Of a stretch of 64,000 nucleotides of DNA, positions 45,033 through 57,551 are shown piece after piece. Both the position numbers and the translations under genes were made by a program. Position 1 is the first letter of the stretch. Each line of letters begins with the position of its first letter. Source of the DNA: Streptococcus panodentis (GTDB lineage: Bacteria; Bacillota; Bacilli; Lactobacillales; Streptococcaceae). Location: contig NZ_QFAY01000002.1 of NCBI RefSeq assembly GCF_017884005.1, positions 1 to 64,000 of the forward strand. The letters run 5' to 3'. The notes beneath the pieces were generated by a model. The model made no database searches and was not told where the DNA came from. It was given only the letters and a program-made list of their open reading frames with translations.

Positions 45033-45593
45033 ATGGCAAGTAACAAAGAGGGTGAAAAACGAATCAGCGCCCAAACGATTAAAGGTGTTGAAGCCTCCTT
45101 TAAAGCTTATACAGATACAATTCCAACAAGTACGGAAAACAGCTTGATTGAAGCACCAGTGACCGCAAATTTTCAGGCCGCAACGGAAAAAGTTAAAAGT
45201 TCAATGGAATCTTTGACAGAAACAGTGCAGTCTTTGGATGTTTACCTCAATAGTGTAGCGGACACGTTTGTAGAGATGGATACGGCTATTGCAACAGGAA
45301 TCGCACAACGTTTGAACCGTGAAGACGGGATGGTTGGACCAGCACAAGCAACTAAAACACAAGTTAAGCCAATTGGTAAGGATAAGATGTATACTCAACC
45401 GCCTATGGATGCCAGTGCTGGAAATGAAGCGTCAAGCCAACCAGGCAAATATGATAGCGCACTTCCCGGCGCGGATAAGAATAGACTAGAAAAGTCAATA
45501 ATAAATGGCTTTATGTTATTCCACCTGAAATCATTTTCAGGTGGTTTTCTTTTGTTCTCCGTTCTTATTCTTCATGCCCCTTCCCCAGCCTAG
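45033..45593 (+). CDS. Small helical protein resembling T7SS LXG-associated (DUF3130/TIGR04197) proteins; 3' end degenerate
   Basis: The first 105 residues are helical and lack Cys (ISAQTIKGVEASFKAYTDTI, then ATEKVKSSMESLTETVQSLD, DTFVEMDTAIATGIAQRLN), in the style of WXG100/DUF3130 proteins that accompany LXG toxins of type VII secretion. Residues 106-150 are Gln/Ser/Pro-rich. The frame then reads through an obvious terminator (45522-45550), so the last 30 residues are probably not natural; a one- or two-base shift near 45490 would end the protein near 45502. SD AAAGGAG before ATG 45033. No LXG toxin gene follows. Confidence 0.6.
   Translation: MASNKEGEKRISAQTIKGVEASFKAYTDTIPTSTENSLIEAPVTANFQAATEKVKSSMESLTETVQSLDVYLNSVADTFVEMDTAIATGIAQRLNREDGMVGPAQATKTQVKPIGKDKMYTQPPMDASAGNEASSQPGKYDSALPGADKNRLEKSIINGFMLFHLKSFSGGFLLFSVLILHAPSPA
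45522..45551 (+). terminator. Terminator inside the 3' end of the 45033 ORF
   Basis: CCACCTGAAA / TTTCAGGTGG 10-bp arms with loop tcat, followed by TTTTCTTTT. Confidence 0.88.
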
Positions 45594-45649
45594 TTCTCAT
45601 ATGGTATAATAGAACAAGGACATTTTCCTTTTAGTACTTTGACTTTCTA

Positions 45650-45795
45650 ACTTACCGTCTGGGTCTGGGGCAGGTGCCGACCTCCTATCAGCTGACCTAC
45701 GGCCAGGAGGAGCGCAGCGGCAAGAAGGATGCGCTGGAACCATACCCGGCAAAGGAGAGAAATATAAAGGAAACAAATTTAAACTTGAAGACATG
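45650..45795 (+). pseudogene. G/C-rich in-frame remnant, source unknown
   Basis: In one frame the stretch reads YRLGLGQVPTSYQLTYGQEE then RSGKKDALEPYPAKERN to a stop at 45794. The composition is far richer in G/C than its neighbours, and there is no start codon or SD. It looks like the 3' end of a gene left by a rearrangement; I do not recognise the family. Confidence 0.35.
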
Positions 45796-45825
45796 AGCTC
45801 ACAGCAAACAGTAACGAGGTAAAGA

Positions 45826-46815
45826 ATGAAGATGACTAGAAAGAAATTTTTTCGTGTTTCGCTTATTCTCTTAGGAATCGGTTTAGTAGTTGGTATAGGT
45901 TTTTATCTTTATCAGGAGTATTTGATTAAGAAATATACAGGCTACCAGTATTACACTGGAAAAGGAAAAATAGATTCTTATCAAATTATTGCGGATGGCA
46001 AAGGGGTTGTTGTACATTGGGATGTAGATCGGGCTGAAGAAACAGAACTGCGCAAGTATAACAAGCAATTGTTTACAGAATGGCGCAATCCCACCTCTCA
46101 AAACTATATTCTTAGAGAGAATATGAAGCTTCCCAAGCATCCTTCGGCAATATATGAACCAGTCAGAAGGGACGCCTATTGGACTTTATCGCTTTATAAA
46201 GTAGAGGGAGACAGGTTGAAAGAAGAACCTGAAATAGACTTATTGGCTATCGTAGACGAATATAAAAAGGGTTATATTTCAAATGATATTGGTCCAGTCT
46301 ATTCTTATAAAGGGAAAGATTTGTTGGCGCTTTACATTAGACCTTTGGAAGACTATGAGAATGAGAAAAAGAAGAAAGTATTTTTAAATCTCCAAACAAG
46401 AAAAATTGAAGAAGTGAAGTCCATTGAAAATATAAGTCTTCCCTATCCTACTATGGATTTTGGTAATATATCTAACTTTGGAATAAAGAGCGATGTATGG
46501 GGTTATCATTTTACAATCAAGTCAGAGAATTGGGCAGATACCCCAATAAGTTCAGATAAAAAGGCAATGAGCATTTTAGAGAAAAAGGATTCACAGGTTA
46601 TCGTTTTACTAAACGAAAATAGCTTTGATAGCGTTGATAGAGCTACATCAGTTTATTCAAAGTTTTTACCAAACGATTATAATCTTTATAAAGATTCTAA
46701 GATACCTAAAGAGCTTTCGATGGATGGACAAGAACACACAGTCAGTTCCAAAGAAGAATTTGATCAATACTATGATATTGAAAGGGCTAGAAAGCTGTAT
46801 CATGAAACAGAGTGA
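45826..46815 (+). CDS. Membrane-anchored hypothetical protein (intact paralog of 44040-45018)
   Basis: 329 aa. N-terminal TM anchor (FFRVSLILLGIGLVVGIGFYLY), then an extracytoplasmic domain: YYTGKGKIDSYQIIADGKGV, YWTLSLYKVEGDRL, RKIEEVKSIENISLP and a conserved C-terminus EEFDQYYDIERARKLYHETE. No known family or motif recognised. The paralog upstream is frameshifted. Position after a T7SS-accessory-like gene suggests a toxin-locus accessory or immunity role, but this is speculation. A terminator follows. Confidence 0.8.
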   Translation: MKMTRKKFFRVSLILLGIGLVVGIGFYLYQEYLIKKYTGYQYYTGKGKIDSYQIIADGKGVVVHWDVDRAEETELRKYNKQLFTEWRNPTSQNYILRENMKLPKHPSAIYEPVRRDAYWTLSLYKVEGDRLKEEPEIDLLAIVDEYKKGYISNDIGPVYSYKGKDLLALYIRPLEDYENEKKKKVFLNLQTRKIEEVKSIENISLPYPTMDFGNISNFGIKSDVWGYHFTIKSENWADTPISSDKKAMSILEKKDSQVIVLLNENSFDSVDRATSVYSKFLPNDYNLYKDSKIPKELSMDGQEHTVSSKEEFDQYYDIERARKLYHETE

Positions 46816-46838
46816 GAAAGTGAAATCATCATAGCTGC

Positions 46839-46866
46839 CAGCGAGTTTCCTCTCGCTGTTTTTTTC
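46839..46866 (+). terminator. Terminator after the 45826 gene
   Basis: CAGCGAG / CTCGCTG stem with a 6-nt loop, then seven or more T. Confidence 0.85.
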
Positions 46867-46959
46867 TTTCCAAGGTCATAACTTTCGCCTATAGCAAACC
46901 ATATTTTCAGGCAATGGTGCTGCTAGAATGGGGATTTTGGCTTGGTTGACGAGATGGGT

Positions 46960-46976
46960 TATAGTTTTAGACTATA
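46960..46976. promoter_or_regulatory. MET-box (MtaR/MetR-type site) upstream of metE
   Basis: TATAGTTTTAGACTATA is a palindrome (extended arms GTTATAGT / ACTATAAC, 46958-46978) and differs by one base from the streptococcal MET-box TATAGTTTNAAACTATA described for LysR-type methionine regulators. It lies 82 bp before the metE start. Confidence 0.8.
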
Positions 46977-47057
46977 ACAAACTCTGAAAAATTCCAATTA
47001 TACAGGGGTGAGATTTTCTGATAAGATAGTGTCAACAAGTTTTTTTGGAGGACGATT

Positions 47058-49310
47058 ATGTCAACGACAATCATTGGTTTCCCGCGTTTGGGTGAATTCC
47101 GCGAGTTGAAATTTACAACGGAAAAGTATTTTAGACATGAAATCTCAGCAGAAGAGCTGCTGGCTGCAGCCAAGGAGCTGCGCGCCAAGCACTGGAATAT
47201 CGTCAAGGAAAAAGGCATCACTGAGATTCCGTCAAATGACTTTTCCCACTATGACAATGTCTTGGATGCGGCTTTCCTCTTTAACGTGGTGCCATCATCT
47301 GTGCAGGGGCTGGATCTGACTGATCTGGAGCGCTACTTTGCCTTGGCTCGCGGCTATCAGGGCGAAAAAGGCGATGTCCGTGCGCTTCCGATGAAGAAAT
47401 GGTTCAACACCAACTACCACTATATCGTTCCCAAATTTGAAAAAGAGACAGAGGTCAAACTGGCCGGCCGCAAAATTTTTGATGAATTTGCCGAAGCCAA
47501 GGAGCTGGGCTTGGTAACCCGCCCAGTGGTGGTCGGCCCATTCACACTCTTACAGGTTTCTGACTTTGAAGATGGTGTAGCACCGGCTGACTTTGTTGAC
47601 AGCTTGGCTGCGGCCTATCAGGAAGTCTTTGCCAAATTGGCCGAGTTGGGCGCGGAGCGTATCCAGCTGGACGAGCCAAGTCTGGTCAAGGACCTGTCTG
47701 CAGCAGAAAAAGCACTCTTCTTGGACCTTTACAAGAAGCTGCTGGCGGATAAGAAGGGCCTGGAAGTCCTGATTCAGACCTACTTCGGGGATGTGCGTGA
47801 CATCTATGCAGAGCTGATTGAGCTGCCGGTTGATGCCATCGGTCTGGACTTTGTCGAAGGCAAGAAAACACTTGAACTTGTCAAAGGCGGTTTCCCAGCT
47901 GACAAGACTCTTTATGCTGGTATTGTCAATGGGAAGAACATCTGGCGCAACAACTACGAAAAGAGCTTGGCAGTGCTTGAGCAAGTCTCAGCTGAAAATG
48001 TTGTTTTGACAAGCTCATGTTCCCTTCTCCATGTGCCATTTACAACGGCTAATGAAGCATTTGAACCAGCAATCTTGAACCACTTTGCCTTTGCGGTGGA
48101 GAAATTGGACGAAATCCGTGACCTGGACGCTATCCGCAAGGGCGGCGGTGCAGAAGCCTTGGCGGCCAATAAAGCTCTCTTTGCAGCAGAGCGTGTCGGT
48201 CAAAATGCAGAACTGGCAGCCCGTCTGGCGGGTCTGACGGATGCAGACTACATCCGCCTGCCAGCCTTTGCAGAGCGTGAAGAGATCCAGCACAAGGCAC
48301 TCAATCTGCCGCCGTTGCCAACAACCACTATCGGCTCCTTCCCGCAGACCAAGGAAGTCCGTGCCAAGCGCTTGGCCTTCCGCAAGGGCGAGCTGTCTCA
48401 GGAAGACTATGACCAGTTCTTGGCGGAGCAGATTGACGACTGGATCAAGTGGCAGGAGGAAGTCGGCTTTGACGTGCTGGTGCACGGCGAGTTTGAGCGC
48501 AATGACATGGTAGAGTACTTTGGTCAAAACTTGTCAGGCTACCTCTTCAGCAAGAACGGCTGGGTGCAGTCCTATGGTATGCGTGGGGTAAAACCGCCGA
48601 TCATCTGGGGTGATGTCACCCGTCTCAATCCAATCACAGTCAAATGGTCCAGCTATGCCCAAAGCCGCACCGACAAGCCGGTGAAGGGTATGCTGACCGG
48701 TCCGGTGACCATTCTCAACTGGTCCTTCCCGCGTGAAGACATCTCTATCAAAGACTCTACTCTGCAGATTGCCCTTGCCATCAAGGATGAGGTGCTGGAT
48801 CTGGAAGCAGCTGGAATCAAGATCATTCAGATTGACGAAGCGGCTCTGCGGGAAAAACTGCCGCTCCGCCGCAGCGACTGGTATGAAGACTATCTGGACT
48901 GGGCCATTCCGGCCTTCCGTCTGGTGCACTCAACTGTGGCGCCAGATACCCAGATCCATACCCACATGTGCTACTCAGAATTTACCGATATCATCCCGGC
49001 TATCGACAACATGGATGCCGACGTGATTTCCTTTGAAGCCAGCCGCTCAAACTTGGAAATCCTGGACGAGCTCAAGGCACAGAACTTCCAGACAGAAGTC
49101 GGTCCTGGTGTCTATGATATCCACTCACCGCGCGTCCCAAATGAAGGGGAAATCGACCATACCATCGAAGCCATCTTGGCCAAGGTGCCAAGCAGCAAGG
49201 TCTGGATCAACCCTGACTGCGGACTCAAGACCCGCGGTATCAGCGAAACCAAGGCCAGCCTTAGCCGCTTGGTAGAAGCGGCTAAGGCAGCAAGACAGGG
49301 TCTTCGCTAA
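47058..49310 (+). CDS. metE: Cobalamin-independent methionine synthase
   Basis: 750 aa, full length. 5-methyltetrahydropteroyltriglutamate-homocysteine methyltransferase with duplicated TIM barrels. The N-terminal part begins [19 protein letters not shown]; the C-terminal catalytic part has [14 protein letters not shown] and the Zn-binding set His/Cys in THMCYSEF, a Glu in between and Cys in [10 protein letters not shown]. It makes methionine from homocysteine without B12. SD GGAGG. It is followed after 125 bp by metF, which makes its methyl donor, and both should be induced when methionine is scarce via the MET-box. Confidence 0.96.
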   Translation: MSTTIIGFPRLGEFRELKFTTEKYFRHEISAEELLAAAKELRAKHWNIVKEKGITEIPSNDFSHYDNVLDAAFLFNVVPSSVQGLDLTDLERYFALARGYQGEKGDVRALPMKKWFNTNYHYIVPKFEKETEVKLAGRKIFDEFAEAKELGLVTRPVVVGPFTLLQVSDFEDGVAPADFVDSLAAAYQEVFAKLAELGAERIQLDEPSLVKDLSAAEKALFLDLYKKLLADKKGLEVLIQTYFGDVRDIYAELIELPVDAIGLDFVEGKKTLELVKGGFPADKTLYAGIVNGKNIWRNNYEKSLAVLEQVSAENVVLTSSCSLLHVPFTTANEAFEPAILNHFAFAVEKLDEIRDLDAIRKGGGAEALAANKALFAAERVGQNAELAARLAGLTDADYIRLPAFAEREEIQHKALNLPPLPTTTIGSFPQTKEVRAKRLAFRKGELSQEDYDQFLAEQIDDWIKWQEEVGFDVLVHGEFERNDMVEYFGQNLSGYLFSKNGWVQSYGMRGVKPPIIWGDVTRLNPITVKWSSYAQSRTDKPVKGMLTGPVTILNWSFPREDISIKDSTLQIALAIKDEVLDLEAAGIKIIQIDEAALREKLPLRRSDWYEDYLDWAIPAFRLVHSTVAPDTQIHTHMCYSEFTDIIPAIDNMDADVISFEASRSNLEILDELKAQNFQTEVGPGVYDIHSPRVPNEGEIDHTIEAILAKVPSSKVWINPDCGLKTRGISETKASLSRLVEAAKAARQGLR

Positions 49311-49363
49311 GCTTTGAAAGAGGCTGTCCACCGCCTTCTAAATAAAAACCAACAATCAGAGCC

Positions 49364-49397
49364 AACCATCCTGCAGATTTGCATTTGCAGGATGGTT
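49364..49397 (+). promoter_or_regulatory. Stem-loop between metE and metF
   Basis: AACCATCCTGCA / TGCAGGATGGTT perfect 12-bp arms with a 10-nt loop and no T-run. It may protect or separate the metE transcript rather than terminate it. Confidence 0.55.
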
Positions 49398-49435
49398 GCG
49401 GCCCTGAATAATGAGCTTGAAAGGAATTGTAAGCA

Positions 49436-50293
49436 ATGGTGAATCGCCAAACGCCCAGTCTCTCATTTGAAGTATTTCCTCCCAATCCGGCAGTAGGCAA
49501 TGAAAAAATTCTTCAGGCATTGAAGGAAATGCAGGATATTGCGCCCCATTTTATCAGTGTGACGGCCAGCAATAATAAGTTTAATATCGAGGAGACCACG
49601 GTCCGTTTGGCCGACTTTATTTACAATGATTTGAAGATTCCGACCATTGCCCATCTGCCTGCGGTTTATCTGACCAAGGACAGGGTGTCCCATACGCTGC
49701 AGGCTCTGGATCGGGTCGGCGTTCACAGTGTCTTGGCCCTGCGGGGAGATATTTTCCCTGATGTGGCGCCTAAGGATGACTTCCGATATGCGACGGATTT
49801 GATTGCCTATATCAAGGAAGAAGCGCCGCATTTTGACATTATCGGTGCCTGCTATCCGGAAGGCCATCCGGATTCGCCCAATCAGATTTCTGATATTCAG
49901 AATCTGAAAAAGAAGGTGGATGCCGGCTGTTCCAGCCTTGTGACCCAGCTCTTCTTTGACAATGAGCGCTTCTATGATTTTCAGGATAAGTGCACCTTGG
50001 CTGGGATTGAGGTGCCGATTCATGCTGGGATTATGCCCATTCTCAACCGCAATCAGGCCCTGCGTCTGCTCAAGACCTGTGAGAATATCAAGCTGCCCAG
50101 AAAGTTTCGGGCCATTCTGGATAAATATGAGCATGATCCAGAATCCCTCAGAGCGGCCGGTCTGGCTTATGCCATCGATCAAATCGTGGACCTGGTCACT
50201 CACGATGCGGCCGGCATTCATCTCTATACCATGAATAACTCGGCTACCGCCCGCCATATCTATCAGGCGACTCATACCTTTTTTGACAAATAA
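49436..50293 (+). CDS. metF: 5,10-methylenetetrahydrofolate reductase
   Basis: 285 aa FAD-dependent MTHFR TIM barrel: LSFEVFPPNP, FISVTASNN, PTIAHLPAVYL, LALRGDIFPD, IGACYPEGHPDS and VTQLFFDNERFY. It supplies 5-methyl-THF for MetE. SD AAAGGA about 8 nt before ATG 49436. Confidence 0.95.
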   Translation: MVNRQTPSLSFEVFPPNPAVGNEKILQALKEMQDIAPHFISVTASNNKFNIEETTVRLADFIYNDLKIPTIAHLPAVYLTKDRVSHTLQALDRVGVHSVLALRGDIFPDVAPKDDFRYATDLIAYIKEEAPHFDIIGACYPEGHPDSPNQISDIQNLKKKVDAGCSSLVTQLFFDNERFYDFQDKCTLAGIEVPIHAGIMPILNRNQALRLLKTCENIKLPRKFRAILDKYEHDPESLRAAGLAYAIDQIVDLVTHDAAGIHLYTMNNSATARHIYQATHTFFDK

Positions 50294-50299
50294 GGGAAG

Positions 50300-50330
50300 C
50301 TCCGAACGGCTGCAGCTGTTCGGGGTTTTT
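50300..50330 (+). terminator. Terminator of metF
   Basis: CTCCGAAC / GTTCGGGG stem (with a G-C extension through the loop) followed by GTTTTT. Confidence 0.8.
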
Positions 50331-50926
50331 GCGCCTAGTGTGCCTCCTTATAGCTTTCTGCTCTTGGAAAATCTCTGCAAACTGGGTCAGTCCCAATCGG
50401 CTGGAAAGCTGCTGAAGATTGTGAAAGGCGGTGGGACAGACTCCCATGATGGCTGTGTCCTCACCCACAGAGGGATGGATCTTTTGGAAGATACCGTATA
50501 AGATTCATCAGAGCAGGAGGGGAGCGGCCTGTCTTGCTGATTTTCTTTGCTTTTTTGAGCCGGTAGGCCGGCATTCTCAGAAAAGTATGATAAAATATAA
50601 AAAGTAATAAATCGCAGCTGTTTTATTACCCTTTGATTTTTCTTTGGGAAAGAGGATGATTTTCTGCTTTTGGCAGGGCATCCATTTTCCTAAGCAGCCC
50701 AAGCATGAACACCCCTTTGTGTGAAATTTGCTCTTTTAGGGGCTGGACAGGAAAGTTATAATAGAAGTGCAATACAGTCTTTTAGTTTGCTTTTAGTACG
50801 AGGCAGCGAGCTGCAGACAGTACTGGCGTACGGCAAGGCGAGCTAACAAAGTAATAAAAGATAAACTAAATGACGATATCAGCGCCAGGGCGGTCTGCCC
50901 TTTCGCAATAGTAAAGTGAGGAAGAT
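50331..50926. repeat. Intergenic region with repeats and the phosphoketolase promoter
   Basis: No credible gene. It contains the third full copy of the dispersed repeat (50427-50502), a BOX-like part (50810-50860: cagtactggcgtacggcaag, gcgagctaacaaag) paralleling 11437-11480, and TATAAT at about 50757, which may be the phosphoketolase promoter. Confidence 0.55.
50427..50502 (+). repeat. Dispersed 75-bp repeat, copy 3
   Basis: Begins GGCGGTGGGACAGACTCCCA and ends ATACCGTATAAG. Nearly identical to the complement of 11275-11341. Confidence 0.8.
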
Positions 50927-53311
50927 ATGACAAGTGATTACAGCTCAAAAGCTTATTTGGACAAGGTAGATGCCTGGTGGCGGGCAGCTAACTATATTTC
51001 AGCAGCACAGATGTACCTGAAGGACAATCCCCTGCTCAGACGCTCAGTAGCAGAGCATGACCTCAAGGCCCATCCGATTGGCCACTGGGGGACCGTTCCG
51101 GGTCAGAACTTTATCTATGCCCACCTCAACCGGGCGATAAACAAGTATGATTTGGATATGTTTTACATCGAAGGGCCGGGCCACGGCGGTCAGGTCATGG
51201 TATCCAACTCTTACCTTGACGGTTCCTATACTGAGCTCAATCCAGACATTCCGCAAAATGAAGAAGGCTTTAAGCAGCTCTGTAAGATTTTCTCCTTCCC
51301 AGGCGGCATTGCCTCCCACGCAGCGCCTGAAACTCCGGGCTCTATCCATGAGGGCGGTGAGCTGGGCTATGCGCTGTCTCATGCTGCCGGAGCTGTCTTG
51401 GACAATCCGAATGTCATTGCGGCGACCGTCATCGGTGACGGTGAAGGGGAGACGGGTCCTTTGATGGCGGGCTGGCTGTCCAATACCTTTATCAATCCGG
51501 TCAATGACGGAGCTGTCCTGCCGATTTTCTATCTCAACGGCGGCAAGATCCATAATCCGACCATTTTCGAGCGCAAAACAGACGAAGAATTAACCCTCTT
51601 CTTTGAGGGGCTGGGCTGGAAGCCGATTTTTGCAGATGTGACGGCCCTGTCTGAAAATCATGAAGCAGCTCATGCTCTCTTTGCGGCCAAATTGGATGAA
51701 GCCATTGAGGAAATCAAGGCTGTGCAGGCTAAGGCGCGCAAGGGCCGGGCTGAAGAAGCCAGTCAGGCTTTCTTCCCTGTCTTGGTTGCCCGCATTCCTA
51801 AGGGATGGACGGGGCCGAAGTCTTGGGAAGGGACGCCGATTGAAGGCGGCTTCCGGGCTCACCAAGTCCCAATTCCGGTAGATGCCCATCACATGGAACA
51901 TGTCGATGCTCTGCTGGACTGGCTGCAGTCCTACCGTCCAGAGGAACTCTTTGACGAAAATGGCAGGATTCTGCCGGAAATCGCGGCTATCGCGCCTCAG
52001 GGCGACCGTCGGATGGCCATGAACCCAATCACCAATGCGGGTGTCATTAAGCCAATGGATACCGCAGACTGGAAGAAGCATGCTTTTGCCATTGAAAGTC
52101 CAGGTGCCATTATGGCTCAGGACATGATTGAGTTTGGGAAGTATGCGGCTGATTTGGTAGAGGCCAATCCGGATAATTTCCGTATCTTTGGTCCGGATGA
52201 AACCAAGTCCAACCGCCTGCAGGAAGTCTTTACCCGTACCAACCGTCAGTGGCTGGGCCGCATGAAGCCCGACTATGATGAGGCTCTGAGTCCTGCAGGC
52301 CGTGTCATTGACTCACAATTATCTGAGCACCAGGCAGAAGGTCTCTTGGAAGGCTATGTTCTGACCGGCCGCCATGGCTTCTTTGCTTCCTACGAGTCAT
52401 TCCTGCGGGTAGTGGACTCGATGGTAACCCAGCATTTCAAATGGCTGCGCAAGTCTAAGACGCATACAACTTGGCGCAAGAACTATCCGGCCCTGAACCT
52501 GCTGGCGACTTCGACCGTATTCCAGCAGGACCATAATGGCTATACCCACCAAGATCCGGGGATCCTGACCCACTTGGCAGAGAAAACTCCCGAGTATATC
52601 CGGGAGTACCTGCCGGCTGATACCAACAGCCTGCTGGCTGTGATGGACAAGGCCTTCAAAGCAGAGGATAAGATCAATCTGATTGTCGCTTCCAAGCATC
52701 CGCGGCCGCAATTCTACTCTGTAGCTGAAGCAGAGGAGCTGGTCCGTGAGGGCTACAAAGTCATCGACTGGGCTTCCACTGTATCGAAGGACGAAGAACC
52801 GGATGTTGTCTTTGCGGCAGCAGGAACGGAGCCAAACTTAGAAGCATTGGCTGCAGTATCCATTCTTCATAAGGCCTTTCCAGAGCTGAAAATCCGCTTT
52901 GTCAACGTAGTGGACATCCTCAAACTCCGCCATCCGTCTGTCGATGCGCGCGGCCTTTCCGATGAAGAGTTTGACAAAGTCTTCACAACAGACAAGCCAG
53001 TCATCTTTGCCTTCCACGGCTATGAAGGGATGATTCGTGACATCTTCTTTAACCGTCACAATCACCAGCTCCGGGCTCACGGCTACCGTGAAAATGGAGA
53101 CATTACCACGCCATTTGACATGCGGGTCATGTCTGAGCTGGACCGCTTCCATCTGGCCCAGGATGCAGCTCAGGCTGTTCTGGGCGCTGCAGCTGCGGAC
53201 TTTTCTGCAAAAATGGATGAAACTGTGGCTTACCACACGGCCTATATCCGTGAAAACGGCGATGACATTCCAGAAGTTCAAAACTGGAAATGGGAAAATG
53301 TAAATCAATAA
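50927..53311 (+). CDS. xfp: Xylulose-5-phosphate/fructose-6-phosphate phosphoketolase
   Basis: 794 aa, full length. TPP-dependent enzyme that splits X5P or F6P to acetyl-phosphate and G3P or E4P. Family motifs: [79 protein letters not shown]. It gives extra ATP through acetate kinase. GTGAGGA SD before ATG 50927. Single-gene unit with the 3' end followed by a GH1 gene promoter. Confidence 0.96.
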   Translation: MTSDYSSKAYLDKVDAWWRAANYISAAQMYLKDNPLLRRSVAEHDLKAHPIGHWGTVPGQNFIYAHLNRAINKYDLDMFYIEGPGHGGQVMVSNSYLDGSYTELNPDIPQNEEGFKQLCKIFSFPGGIASHAAPETPGSIHEGGELGYALSHAAGAVLDNPNVIAATVIGDGEGETGPLMAGWLSNTFINPVNDGAVLPIFYLNGGKIHNPTIFERKTDEELTLFFEGLGWKPIFADVTALSENHEAAHALFAAKLDEAIEEIKAVQAKARKGRAEEASQAFFPVLVARIPKGWTGPKSWEGTPIEGGFRAHQVPIPVDAHHMEHVDALLDWLQSYRPEELFDENGRILPEIAAIAPQGDRRMAMNPITNAGVIKPMDTADWKKHAFAIESPGAIMAQDMIEFGKYAADLVEANPDNFRIFGPDETKSNRLQEVFTRTNRQWLGRMKPDYDEALSPAGRVIDSQLSEHQAEGLLEGYVLTGRHGFFASYESFLRVVDSMVTQHFKWLRKSKTHTTWRKNYPALNLLATSTVFQQDHNGYTHQDPGILTHLAEKTPEYIREYLPADTNSLLAVMDKAFKAEDKINLIVASKHPRPQFYSVAEAEELVREGYKVIDWASTVSKDEEPDVVFAAAGTEPNLEALAAVSILHKAFPELKIRFVNVVDILKLRHPSVDARGLSDEEFDKVFTTDKPVIFAFHGYEGMIRDIFFNRHNHQLRAHGYRENGDITTPFDMRVMSELDRFHLAQDAAQAVLGAAAADFSAKMDETVAYHTAYIRENGDDIPEVQNWKWENVNQ

Positions 53312-53414
53312 GAAAAATAAAATCCTCAAGAAATTGGGGATTTTTCTGTGTTAGAATAGTATCATTATTTCTCATTATCCTACACGAAAAGGCTTTCAAA
53401 AAGTAGTATAATAG

Positions 53415-55768
<2,354 letters not shown>

Positions 55769-55780
55769 GAGGGAATCGCT

Positions 55781-56374
55781 ATGGCAAAAACACTTTATCT
55801 GATGCGACACGGTCAGACACTCTTCAATCTGAGGCACAAGGTTCAGGGCTGGTGCGATGCGCCGCTGACACCTTTTGGCATCTATCAGGCTCAGGTAGCC
55901 GGCCGGTATTTCAAGGATGCTGGCATCACTTTTGACGATGCTTACAGCTCGACCTCGGAGCGGGCCTGCGATACTTTGGAGCTGGTGACCGATGGCAAGC
56001 TGCCTTACAAGCGGGTCAAGGGGCTGAAAGAATGGAATTTCGGTACCTTTGAAGGCGAGAGCGAAGACCTTAATCCGCCCCTGCCCTACGAAGATTTCTT
56101 TGTGACTTACGGCGGAGAGTCTCAGACTCAGGTCCGGGAGCGGATGGCTGCCACCATTTTGAAACTTATGCAGGAGACCCCCGGTCAGTCAGTCCTCATG
56201 GTCTCGCACGGCGGGGCTATGGCCAATTTTGCCCGGGCCTGGCAGGAAAACTGGCGGCTGGACAGTCTGGGTCATATGACCAACTGCGGTATTTTAAAGT
56301 TTATTTTTGAAGACAATCAGTTTTATCTAGTAGAGGCCATTGGCCATGATTTCAGCGGCTGGGAGGAAAAATGA
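55781..56374 (+). CDS. Histidine phosphatase (phosphoglycerate-mutase-like) 1
   Basis: 197 aa with the RHG motif LMRHGQTLFN, the second His in VSHGGAMANF, and the Arg/Glu region SSTSERACDTLELV. Coupled to the genes on both sides (12-bp gap, then 4-bp overlap). Members dephosphorylate sugar or other small phosphates; not the glycolytic mutase by context. Confidence 0.9.
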   Translation: MAKTLYLMRHGQTLFNLRHKVQGWCDAPLTPFGIYQAQVAGRYFKDAGITFDDAYSSTSERACDTLELVTDGKLPYKRVKGLKEWNFGTFEGESEDLNPPLPYEDFFVTYGGESQTQVRERMAATILKLMQETPGQSVLMVSHGGAMANFARAWQENWRLDSLGHMTNCGILKFIFEDNQFYLVEAIGHDFSGWEEK

Positions 56375-56976
56375 AAGATCTTTATTTAATGCGGCACGGC
56401 CAGACTTTTTTCAATCAGGAAGGCTTGGTGCAGGGGGCCTGTGATTCGCCCCTGACGGAGCTGGGAGCGGAGCAGGCACAGCAAGCGCGGACTTACTTTG
56501 AGCAGGCCGGTATTTGCTTTGGCCGGCTCTATTCTTCGACCCAAGAGCGGGCCTGCGATACTTTGGAGCTGGTCTCGGGCCGGACGGACTACACCCGGCT
56601 CAAGGGGGTCAAGGAATGGCATTTCGGCCTTTTTGAGGCCCAGCCTGAGCGCCTGCAGCCAACATTTCGGCCGGGAGCGGTGTCCTTTGAAGATCTCTTT
56701 GTCCCCTACGGCGGAGAAGATGCAGAGCAGGTTGGCGAGCGCATGCTGCTTACTCTGACTCAGGTCATGGACAAGGCCGACCGGCAGGAGCCGACTCTGG
56801 TCGTCAGCCACGGCGGGGCCATGTGGGCATTCTATCTCAAAGTTGCGGCTCAGGCTCTGGATTCCAAGGTCCGCTTTGGCAACTGTGCCATCTGTCATTA
56901 CCAGTATGATCAAGGCCATTTCAAGCTGGTCCAGGTCATCGATCCCCTGACGGGCAGTGTCTATGAGTGTGAATGA
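56371..56976 (+). CDS. Histidine phosphatase (phosphoglycerate-mutase-like) 2
   Basis: 201 aa paralog of the gene before it: LMRHGQTFFN, SSTQERACDTLELVSG, KEWHFGLFEAQPERL and VSHGGAMWAF. Overlaps the first copy by 4 bp. The two evidently arose by tandem duplication; why both are kept is unclear. Terminator at 57037-57066 ends the operon. Confidence 0.9.
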   Translation: MKDLYLMRHGQTFFNQEGLVQGACDSPLTELGAEQAQQARTYFEQAGICFGRLYSSTQERACDTLELVSGRTDYTRLKGVKEWHFGLFEAQPERLQPTFRPGAVSFEDLFVPYGGEDAEQVGERMLLTLTQVMDKADRQEPTLVVSHGGAMWAFYLKVAAQALDSKVRFGNCAICHYQYDQGHFKLVQVIDPLTGSVYECE

Positions 56977-57036
56977 AGAAGCAAATCTTCCTAACTGTTC
57001 AGAGTAATGAATGGTCAGAAGGATTACCATTACATT

Positions 57037-57068
57037 AAAAACCTCAGAGAAAAAATCTGAGGTTTTTT
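57037..57068. terminator. Bidirectional terminator
   Basis: AAAACCTCAGA / TCTGAGGTTTT arms with an A-rich loop. Serves the GH1 operon and the convergent minus-strand operon. Confidence 0.85.
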
Positions 57069-57071
57069 GCT

Positions 57072-57551
57072 TTATACTTGACTGTAGCTTTCACGCCGGC
57101 TTAGTCTTTCACCTTCTTTTTTGCTGGGAGCCGGCTGGGCAGGTACTTCTGCATTCCACACGCTGCGCGTAAAGAGCATGCTTAGCAGGGCCAGAGCTGC
57201 AAAGGCGATACCGACATACCAGTAGGGCATGTCCAGAGTAGTGGAGCGGCCGGACAGGTTGACAATGCCGCGGAAGAGCACGCCGGCTGTAATGACCGCT
57301 ACGGCTGAATTCCAGAGGTTGAGGCTGAGACGGGACAGATTGGGAATCAGCTTCAGCAGCAGGAGCAGGACGGTGCCGCCAATCACAGGTACTGCAAAGA
57401 GATAGTGCATGTGGACAGAAGTTTCGCCAAAGCTAAAGGATTCGTAAATCCTGCTGAAAGCAAAGAAGAAAATGCTTAGAATGATGTAAACGATGGCTGT
57501 TTTTCTGAAACGTTTTTTGCTGGGATTAGTAACCGATGTAGACAATGTCAC
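57072..57551 (-). CDS. Four-TM membrane protein of unknown function
   Basis: 159 aa with four hydrophobic segments (IVYIILSIFFFAF, YLFAVPVIGGTVLLLLL, LWNSAVAVITAGVLF, WYVGIAFAALALLSMLF) and a charged C-terminal tail. No family recognised. It overlaps the phosphodiester glycosidase gene by 26 bp and is the last gene of that operon, so a role in cell-surface glycan work is plausible. Confidence 0.8.
   Translation of the reverse strand: MTLSTSVTNPSKKRFRKTAIVYIILSIFFFAFSRIYESFSFGETSVHMHYLFAVPVIGGTVLLLLLKLIPNLSRLSLNLWNSAVAVITAGVLFRGIVNLSGRSTTLDMPYWYVGIAFAALALLSMLFTRSVWNAEVPAQPAPSKKEGERLSRRESYSQV

Noticed and set aside
50283..50501. 72-codon frame after metF
   Set aside because: It reads through the metF terminator and the dispersed repeat and has no conserved content.
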